NCBI GenBank assembly: GCA_018830385.1
Contig: JAHJSO010000134.1
Coordinates: 1-21,240, forward strand
From: Elusimicrobiota bacterium
GTDB lineage: Bacteria > Elusimicrobiota > Endomicrobiia > CG1-02-37-114 > JAHJSO01
DNA length: 21,240 nucleotides
Direction: 5' to 3'
Positions 10,401 through 19,787 of the stretch are shown here, piece by piece. Position numbers and translations under genes: made by a program. The first letter of the stretch is position 1, and each line of letters begins with the position of its first letter. The notes beneath the pieces are model-generated. The model saw nothing but the letters and a program-made list of their open reading frames with translations, had not been told where the DNA came from and ran no database searches.

Positions 10401-11255
10401 AGCCGGGTCCACAACCTTCACATGGTCAACCTTTTCTTTGAAAACCTTTACGTGTTCCTCCCGGATATCCTGCAGCGCCTCCCTGATCACCTCGCCCGTT
10501 TTTTTATCAACCACATCCTCCGCAACGGTCATGCCGATGCAATTCCTGAAGTGTTCCCTGTGTACATTCTTAATATTATAGAAAATCTTAATGATATCGC
10601 TTGTTGATTCAATCCCGATCGCCTTTAAAAGCACGGTTGCGGGTATTTTTCTCTTCTTGTCAATGTGGACGTAAAGGATGTTGTTCAGGTCAAATTCAAA
10701 ATCCAGCCATGCCCCCCTGTAAGGTATCACGCTCGCCTTGAAAAGTTTCTTCCCCAGATGCGATATAACCTTTTCCTCGTCTTCTTCAAATATTACGCCG
10801 GGCGAACGGTGTATCTGGGAAACAACCACCCTCTCTGCCCCGTTTATGATAAAAGAACCCGAGTTGGTTATTTTGGGTATATCGCAAAGATACACCTCCT
10901 GCTGTGATAACTCTTTAATCTTGCCGGTCTCCAATTTCTGAAGCAACCTGAACGTCCCCCTCAAAGGGACGCCGTAGGTAAGGTCTTTACTTTTCGCATC
11001 GTTCTCCGTAATCTTCGGATTGTTTATGGTGTAGTGGAGATACTGCATCACCAGACTGCCGTCGGAACTTGATATCCCTTCACCTGTCTCAGCGTCTCCA
11101 AAAACGTCCATAAACGCCTGATGCAGCCCGTGCAACTTTCTGTTTTCCGGTTCTACATTCTCCTGCAGAAAATTATTATACGATACCTTCTGCAGTTCCA
11201 GCAGGTCGGGGACGTTCATGACATTCTTGAGTTTTGCAAAATTTTGTTGTTTCAT
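7488..11255 (-). CDS. rpoB: DNA-directed RNA polymerase subunit beta
   Basis: Beta forms the other half of the RNA polymerase cleft and the rifampicin pocket. The 1255-residue protein begins [20 protein letters not shown] and has the conserved [47 protein letters not shown] and [20 protein letters not shown]-type blocks. In the rifampicin region the residues equivalent to E. coli D516, H526 and S531 are unchanged (D482, H492, S497), but Phe496 replaces the Ile530 equivalent. A highly charged, probably coiled-coil stretch precedes the [13 protein letters not shown] block. The ATG at 11255 has AAGGA 3 nt upstream, a short spacing; Met13 is an alternative start. The gap to rplL is only 13 nt, so there is no room for the attenuator found between these genes in E. 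coli. Confidence 0.98.
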   Translation of the reverse strand: [1255 protein letters not shown]

Positions 11256-11268
11256 GTATCCTTATATC

Positions 11269-11664
11269 CTATTTTATTTCTACAGTAGCCCCTAATTCAA
11301 CAAGTTTATTTTTTATCTCTTCTGCTTGTTCCTTGTTGATGCCTTCCTTGACCGGTTTGGGTGCCGTATCAACCAGGTCTTTTGCCTCCTTCAGCCCGAG
11401 CCCTGTAATTTCCCTTACCACCTTGATGACTGGAATCTTGTTCTGCCCCACATTTGCAAGGATAACGCTGAATTCCGTTTTTTCTTCAGCAGCCGCCGAT
11501 GCTCCGGCACCTGCAGAAGAGACAGCGCCCGCGGCAATTATAGGCACGGCGGCGCTTACGCCGAATTTTTCTTCCAGCGTCTTCACCAGTTCAGCCAGTT
11601 CAATGACGGTCAGTTTTGAAATCGCATCAACTATTGCGTCCTTACCCTCTGTTTTGGTGCTCAT
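11269..11664 (-). CDS. rplL: 50S ribosomal protein L7/L12
   Basis: L7/L12 forms the multi-copy ribosomal stalk that recruits translational GTPases and is held by L10. The 131-residue protein has an N-terminal dimerisation helix region ([21 protein letters not shown]), an Ala/Gly-rich hinge around residues 50-62, and the C-terminal domain with [21 protein letters not shown] chose the ATG at 11664 over an upstream in-frame ATG at 11730 because it has a full AGGAGGTG ribosome binding site 6 nt away and gives the usual protein length. The first 23 nt overlap the end of rplJ. The strong binding site fits the need to make several copies of L12 per L10. rpoB starts 13 nt downstream. Confidence 0.97.
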   Translation of the reverse strand: MSTKTEGKDAIVDAISKLTVIELAELVKTLEEKFGVSAAVPIIAAGAVSSAGAGASAAAEEKTEFSVILANVGQNKIPVIKVVREITGLGLKEAKDLVDTAPKPVKEGINKEQAEEIKNKLVELGATVEIK

Positions 11665-12187
11665 TTTTTTCACCTCCTGTTTTTTTCTGTATCCTGTCCA
11701 ACACAAAAACAATCTCTCCCAGCGGCGCACTTAAAACACGAACAAGGTTTACCAGAAGGGCATTTAATGACATAACCGTCTTTGTAAGAAGAACTTCTTT
11801 AGACGGTATGTCTGCCAGTCCTTTTATTTCGCTGGTCTTAAGCCGTTTGCCGAATAAATACCCCTCTTTTATTTTTAGTTTCTCGTGGGTTTTTGAAAAC
11901 TGTATGAGTTTTTTTACAGCCCCAAGCGGGTCATCGGAATCTATTATTGCGATTGCAGTGGGTCCTTTAAGATTTTCCTGAAGTCCTTCTATATTAAGGC
12001 TTTTGAGCGCGATGGAAGCAATTGTGTTTTTTACGACCTGATAACTGGCGTTAAAGGCAGTCAAGGTGTTCCTCAATTCATTAAATTCCCGGACAGTCAG
12101 GCCATGGTATTCGGTAAACACCAGCCCCTTGCTTTTTATGACTGTGGTAAAATCACCCAAAAAATTTTCTTTGCTTCCCCTGTCCAT
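11642..12187 (-). CDS. rplJ: 50S ribosomal protein L10
   Basis: L10 is the base of the ribosomal stalk: it binds 23S rRNA and holds L7/L12 dimers through its C-terminal helix. The 181-residue protein has the family's early block ([22 protein letters not shown]), the conserved [10 protein letters not shown] and LKGPTAIAI segments, and a helical C-terminus. The C-terminus after [10 protein letters not shown] is short, Lys/Glu/Asn-rich and encoded in the 23-nt overlap with rplL. The ATG at 12187 starts 2 nt after the stop of the exported-protein gene; the upstream sequence has only a weak binding site (TTGGGAT at about 8 nt), so coupling to the upstream gene is likely. In most bacteria rplA precedes rplJ; here it does not, and any L10-binding mRNA leader would have to lie inside the upstream gene. 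Confidence 0.96.
   Translation of the reverse strand: MDRGSKENFLGDFTTVIKSKGLVFTEYHGLTVREFNELRNTLTAFNASYQVVKNTIASIALKSLNIEGLQENLKGPTAIAIIDSDDPLGAVKKLIQFSKTHEKLKIKEGYLFGKRLKTSEIKGLADIPSKEVLLTKTVMSLNALLVNLVRVLSAPLGEIVFVLDRIQKKTGGEKNEHQNRG
11671..11678 (-). promoter_or_regulatory. Strong Shine-Dalgarno of rplL inside rplJ
   Basis: AGGAGGTG, complementary to the CCTCCTTT at the 3' end of this window's 16S rRNA, lies 6 nt before the rplL ATG and within the last codons of rplJ. It settles the rplL start and is the best match to the consensus among the genes from rplJ to tuf. Confidence 0.85.
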
Positions 12188-12189
12188 TA

Positions 12190-12957
12190 TTAAAATCCCA
12201 ACCCTACTCCGGCTGATATTCCTGTTTCCCCGATAAAATTTCCTTCAACAATCAACCACTCGTACCTGTATAACTTCACCCTCACTCCCCCGAACAGGTT
12301 TACATTATCCTTATAGCCGGAGGTTGATTCAAACGTCTGCGTGTCAGTAATTTTTGAATAAGAACGATAAACCTTTATTCCGCCATACGGCTCAAAAACG
12401 GACATCGTCTTGCTTATGATAAATGCTATCTGTCCTTCTGCCGTTTCAAACCTTAATTGATACGCCCTGTCAAATCTGATTTCGGATAATGTCAAAGAAA
12501 AATCCGCACCAAGGGCAGGCGTAACCACGGTTTCGGGAAAAATCAGATACCTGGCACCTATACCGGACATCAACCCGGGGGACGAAGAGACAAGCGAGGT
12601 TGAAATATAACTCGTTGACGGGACGTCCAACCTGTAGTCCGCCGAACCTATCTTCCCCCACCAGATTAAACCTTCAAACGGGTTGTATGAAACCTTTAAA
12701 ACCGTCTGGTTACCGTAACCGCTGCAGTTAACTTCCGTTTCGTAATCGGTGGCATACTCGTACCCCTGGGTAATCCGGACGTTGCCTGTGCCCCTGACTT
12801 TCAACACGGGAGAATTTTTGAAAGAACTATTGTAGAAAACGACCCTTGCCTTCCCCTTTTCAATCTGCCTTGCCGTATCCATCGTCTCGGAAGCAAACGT
12901 CCCGGAAAACATGCAGGCAAGAATGACAAAAAAACACACCACTTTACATCCGTACAT
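12190..12957 (-). CDS. Exported protein, probable small outer-membrane beta-barrel
   Basis: I do not recognise a named family. The 255-residue product starts with a short basic n-region (MYGCK), a hydrophobic core (VVCFFVILACMFSG) and a likely signal peptidase site near TFA-SETMD (residues 21-23). ILAC resembles a lipobox but has Leu at -2, so a lipoprotein is less likely. From about residue 85 on, the chain alternates polar and hydrophobic residues with many Gly, Tyr and Ser, and it ends in GISAGVGLGF with a C-terminal Phe, as BAM-inserted barrels do. A barrel of about 8 strands would fit the length; this is inference. The ATG at 12957 has no clear ribosome binding site; a GTG at codon 6 is an alternative. 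It lies between the rRNA operon and rplJ, 2 nt from rplJ. Nothing visible links its function to ribosomes. Confidence 0.7.
   Translation of the reverse strand: MYGCKVVCFFVILACMFSGTFASETMDTARQIEKGKARVVFYNSSFKNSPVLKVRGTGNVRITQGYEYATDYETEVNCSGYGNQTVLKVSYNPFEGLIWWGKIGSADYRLDVPSTSYISTSLVSSSPGLMSGIGARYLIFPETVVTPALGADFSLTLSEIRFDRAYQLRFETAEGQIAFIISKTMSVFEPYGGIKVYRSYSKITDTQTFESTSGYKDNVNLFGGVRVKLYRYEWLIVEGNFIGETGISAGVGLGF
12304..12332 (-). promoter_or_regulatory. Weak candidate promoter for rplJ inside the exported-protein gene
   Basis: TTGAAT (12327-12332) and GATAAT (12304-12309) are separated by 17 bp. They match the sigma70 consensus at 4/6 and 5/6 positions. A start near 12297 would leave a leader of about 110 nt before rplJ. 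Matches of this quality arise by chance, so this is only a candidate. Confidence 0.25.
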
Positions 12958-12968
12958 TTTTCTTGTAT

Positions 12969-13053
12969 GTCATTGCGAGGGGCGAAGCCCCGAAGCAATC
13001 TCATCGTCAATAATCCATGCGATTCCTTCGCCCCTTCGGGGCTCGGAATGATA
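12969..13053. repeat. Palindromic repeat with two 31-nt hairpin arms (TCATTGCGAG type)
   Basis: The left arm (12970-13000) begins TCATTGCGAG and the right arm (13021-13051) is its imperfect inverted copy, separated by 20 nt. Each arm folds on itself: an outer ATTGC/GCAAT stem and an inner GGGGC-GAA-GCCCC stem in the left arm; ATTCC/GGAAT and GCCCC-TTC-GGGGC in the right. Aligned as inverted copies, the arms differ at 8 of 31 positions, all G to C swaps, and they fall as four complete base pairs (arm positions 6-27, 11-21, 12-20, 13-19). It lies between 5S rRNA and the exported-protein gene. From memory, repeats starting TCATTGCGAG occur in several unrelated genomes. No T-run follows either hairpin on the minus strand. 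Confidence 0.75.
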
Positions 13054-13070
13054 CTCCCTGTTAATTTAAT

Positions 13071-13188
<118 letters not shown>

Positions 13189-13253
13189 AAAAATTTTTGA
13201 TATGCTTGTTCACAAAAATGTAGGCAAAAATGCACTTACGGATCAAAAGATAT

Positions 13254-16299
<3,046 letters not shown>

Positions 16300-16313
16300 A
16301 TATCATTTCATCC

Positions 16314-16331
16314 CGTTCTCTTTCGAGAACG
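16314..16331 (-). other. GAAA-tetraloop hairpin just upstream of 23S
   Basis: CGTTCTC-GAAA-GAGAACG forms a perfect 7-bp stem with a GNRA tetraloop, 14 nt before the 23S 5' end. It probably folds in the precursor rRNA; a specific role is not known from the sequence. Confidence 0.6.
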
Positions 16332-16370
16332 ATTGAAACGCCTTTAAGACGCTTGTACATCTATTGCCTG

Positions 16371-16384
16371 TAATGTCAAAGAAC
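16371..16384 (-). promoter_or_regulatory. boxA-like antitermination site before 23S
   Basis: GTTCTTTGACATTA resembles the boxA element bound by NusB-S10 and repeats the first nine bases of the leader site at 18525-18540 (GTTCTTTGA in both). Having a copy before both 16S and 23S is the usual bacterial arrangement. Confidence 0.6.
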
Positions 16385-16435
16385 ATAAAATATAATTACG
16401 GAAAAATATTTTTAAATTCAGATAAAAAATTTCCG

Positions 16436-16508
16436 TGGAGATGAGGGGATTTGAACCCCTGACCTTCCGGGTGCAAGCCGGATGTTCTCCCAGCTGAACT
16501 ACATCCCC
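16436..16508 (-). tRNA. tRNA-Ala (anticodon TGC)
   Basis: This 73-nt tRNA folds completely: acceptor GGGGATG/CATCTCC (one G-T wobble), D stem GTTC/GAAC with GG in the loop, anticodon stem TCCGG/CCGGA around CTTGCAC, T stem AGGGG/CCCCT with the canonical loop TTCAAAT, discriminator A. CCA is not encoded (CGG follows). It is the second spacer tRNA of the rRNA operon, 3 nt after tRNA-Ile. Confidence 0.96.
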
Positions 16509-16511
16509 TCA

Positions 16512-16586
16512 TGGGCCTAAGTGGAATTGCACCACTGCCCTCACGCTTATCAGGCGTGTGCTCTAAACTAACTGAGCTATAGGCCC
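16512..16586 (-). tRNA. tRNA-Ile (anticodon GAT) with non-canonical A18 and G55
   Basis: This 75-nt tRNA folds with acceptor GGGCCTA/TAGGCCC (7 bp), D stem GCTC/GAGC, anticodon stem CACGC/GCGTG around CTGATAA, T stem AGTGG/CCACT and discriminator A. CCA is not encoded. The D loop reads AGTTAGTTTA, so position 18 is A instead of the nearly invariant G (G19 is present). The T loop reads TGCAATT, so position 55 is G instead of the U that becomes Psi55; C56 and A58 are normal. Thus both members of the 18-55 elbow pair are changed while G19-C56 is kept. It is the first spacer tRNA after 16S. Confidence 0.93.
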
Positions 16587-16677
16587 TCTCTCCCGAAACA
16601 ACTTTAGCCGCCTCAATTTTTTCAGCATAAAAATAACACACCCGACCCGAAAAAATCGGCTTTTTCAAAAATCATTC

Positions 16678-16734
16678 AAAAATCCACAAGCACAATCTTA
16701 CGTGCTTTCACCCTTTCGGGTTTATTGGATTTTT
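16678..16734 (-). other. Three-way-junction-like fold in the 16S to tRNA-Ile spacer
   Basis: A 9-bp stem (AAAAATCCA / TGGATTTTT) encloses two small hairpins, ACCC-GAAA-GGGT (16710-16721) and AGCAC/GTGCT (16689-16706). It sits directly beside the 16S processing arm. The fold is seen by eye only; its role in the precursor is inference. Confidence 0.45.
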
Positions 16735-16741
16735 ACGATAC

Positions 16742-16761
16742 GCAATCAGACAAGCACTCCG
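16742..16761 (-). other. 16S processing stem, 3' arm
   Basis: This 20-nt stretch in the 16S trailer is complementary to the leader at 18476-18495: 17 Watson-Crick pairs, two G-T wobbles and one G-G mismatch. It is the expected long stem cut by RNase III around 16S. Confidence 0.75.
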
Positions 16762-16825
16762 GAGTTTCTCCGACGGGTCAACCTAGGAGTCCACTCTCAA
16801 TTAAGAGCGTGGCGGTTCTCCCTAG

Positions 16826-18433
<1,608 letters not shown>

Positions 18434-18475
18434 ATTTTTGTCAAGTTTGAAATCTAATGGCCGTCAGTTAACTCT

Positions 18476-18495
18476 CGGAATGCTTCTCCGATTGC
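18476..18495 (-). other. 16S processing stem, 5' arm
   Basis: GCAATCGGAGAAGCATTCCG in the leader pairs with the trailer at 16742-16761, bringing the 16S ends together in the precursor. Confidence 0.75.
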
Positions 18496-18524
18496 ATTTC
18501 TCCGCTGACTTGAAATTTAAAACG

Positions 18525-18540
18525 TCTATTTCAAAGAACC
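18525..18540 (-). promoter_or_regulatory. boxA-like antitermination site in the rRNA leader
   Basis: GGTTCTTTGAAATAGA resembles the boxA sequence that loads NusB-S10 onto RNA polymerase and lets it pass through the rRNA operon. It lies about 110 nt after the predicted transcription start. A related site precedes 23S. Confidence 0.65.
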
Positions 18541-18604
18541 AAAATCGCACAGAACCTACTTACCTCTGTTTTTAAACAGCAAGAGTTAAAACATTAACGG
18601 ATTT

Positions 18605-18656
18605 ATAATGCATCCCTACAAGGTAAAAAACTGTCTCGTCCCTTACCTTGCATTAT
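18605..18656 (-). promoter_or_regulatory. Nested inverted repeats at the rRNA transcription start
   Basis: An 8-bp inner repeat, CAAGGTAA (18643-18650) with TTACCTTG (18619-18626), begins at about +1 and can form a hairpin at the 5' end of the leader RNA. An outer 8-bp repeat, ATAATGCA (18649-18656) with TGCATTAT (18605-18612), reaches back into the -10 box. No T-run follows. It could be an operator or a 5' stabilising hairpin; function is unknown. Confidence 0.45.
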
Positions 18657-18683
18657 TGTAACATATATTTAAAAACTTGTCAA
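18655..18683 (-). promoter_or_regulatory. rRNA operon promoter (sigma70 type)
   Basis: TTGACA (18678-18683) and TACAAT (18655-18660) are separated by exactly 17 bp. The -35 box is a perfect match and the -10 box matches 5/6. An A/T tract (18695-18705) at roughly -47 to -57 is placed like an UP element. The start is expected near 18648, about 215 nt before 16S. The -35 box, the A-tract and part of the spacer lie within the last codons of the uridylyltransferase gene, whose stop codon is at 18669-18671. Confidence 0.85.
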
Positions 18684-19787
18684 GGGGGTACCGGAAAATT
18701 TTTTTCTTAACGAGTCCCTCTGCTGCTCCAGGTCATGCGGCGTCTTGATCGGTATAAACCTTTTCCCCCTGTCAACGACAATGAATTTTGTATTCAAAAA
18801 TTTACTGAGGTCGCCGGTAAGACGCTCAAACTGGATTATTTTCTTCCCCCCGACATCTTTCTTAACCGCATACCATGGCAGGATAACATTTTTGAGTAAT
18901 GCCTCTGCAGAAAATATACAAGTGGCGGTATTGAAAACATTTATGTTATCCTGGTCAAACTCCGGCGGGAACATAAACCCCTCAACTATTTGCAGTTTCC
19001 CGTTTACCATTGCAGGGGCGCCGCCTTTATCTCCGGGCTCCTTCCGGGCAACCTCAGCCAGCATCTCCGCACCCGACTCTATGTGATATCCGAGTATTAC
19101 TTCATCAATTGTAGCGCCCAGGTTGTCAACGTTTGAATACCAGATGTATTTCCCTCCGGCGCCGATGAACCTGTCCGGAAAACCCTCTCCCTTAAAAGCG
19201 AAAATAAAATCGCCATGTCCCGGCGCTGAAAATTGATCCTGCATGTTGCCTGAGAAACTGCCTGTCATAAACTCGCTACCGTCAGGATTCAGTCGCTTGA
19301 ATATATACTGGTTGAAGAAATGGATGTTGTTTTCGCTCATGCCGAAAAAATTATTTTTTTTGAAAAGTTCAACGGTCGCCTGCTCCGTTGAAAAACTGTT
19401 CATTATATAAACCGGGATATTAACGCTGTACCTTTTATTTACCGCTTTCACCTGTTCTATTTTCAGTTGCAGGAATGTCTTTCCGTCGAAAACCTCAACC
19501 GCTCCCTTTACAATACCGCCGAAGCGCGTAGCCATCCCGCCGTTTACTATTACAACGCCGAGTCCGCCCTGCCGGATGGCTCGCCCGCCGGTTTCCCGGT
19601 ATTTTTTTTGTAGTTCGTTTCCCAGGGTTTCCGTATTACAAAAATAATTATCCGCGGGCGTTTCCACCCGCCCTGCAATAACATTGTCCTTTTCTGAAAA
19701 TTTACCCGATATAAAATTGTTTTTCAGTTCTTCAAACTGTCTTTCGTCAAAATGGTATTTTTTCAGATATCCCCGGTTGTCTGTCAT
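18669..19787 (-). CDS. UTP-glucose-1-phosphate uridylyltransferase, eukaryotic-type (UDPGP family)
   Basis: The enzyme is expected to make UDP-glucose from UTP and glucose-1-phosphate in the cytoplasm. The 372-residue protein has the family blocks in order: the nucleotide-binding loop VIVNGGMATRFGGIVKG (79-95), IPVYIMNSFSTEQAT (124-138), APGHGDF (188-194), SNVDNLGATID (218-228), the GGAPAMVNGKLQIVE block (255-269), FNTATC (285-290) and the basic PIKTPHDL (346-353). The NVDNLGA and GHGD signatures point to UGPase rather than UDP-GlcNAc pyrophosphorylase. It is shorter than eukaryotic UGPases (about 470-510), ending without the C-terminal beta-helix. This is not the usual bacterial GalU fold family. 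I chose the ATG at 19787, which overlaps the stop of the GT4 gene as ATGA, over a TTG at 19835. Its last codons contain the rRNA promoter -35 box. Confidence 0.85.
   Translation of the reverse strand: MTDNRGYLKKYHFDERQFEELKNNFISGKFSEKDNVIAGRVETPADNYFCNTETLGNELQKKYRETGGRAIRQGGLGVVIVNGGMATRFGGIVKGAVEVFDGKTFLQLKIEQVKAVNKRYSVNIPVYIMNSFSTEQATVELFKKNNFFGMSENNIHFFNQYIFKRLNPDGSEFMTGSFSGNMQDQFSAPGHGDFIFAFKGEGFPDRFIGAGGKYIWYSNVDNLGATIDEVILGYHIESGAEMLAEVARKEPGDKGGAPAMVNGKLQIVEGFMFPPEFDQDNINVFNTATCIFSAEALLKNVILPWYAVKKDVGGKKIIQFERLTGDLSKFLNTKFIVVDRGKRFIPIKTPHDLEQQRDSLRKKFSGTPLTSF

Noticed and set aside
11256..11268. Attenuator between rplL and rpoB
   Set aside because: The gap is only 13 nt and has no hairpin.
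11665..11730. Upstream ATG for rplL
   Set aside because: The extension is translated from within rplJ and does not match L7/L12; AGGAGGTG marks the 11664 ATG.
12969..13053. Intrinsic terminator of the rRNA operon
   Set aside because: The hairpins are strong but neither is followed by a T-run on the minus strand; kept as a repeat instead.
16396..16668. 90-codon minus-strand frame across both spacer tRNAs
   Set aside because: It overlaps two well-folded tRNA genes and has no independent support.
18439..18444. A second TTGACA just upstream of 16S
   Set aside because: The -10 box would fall inside conserved 16S sequence, where no TATAAT-like hexamer exists at the right distance.
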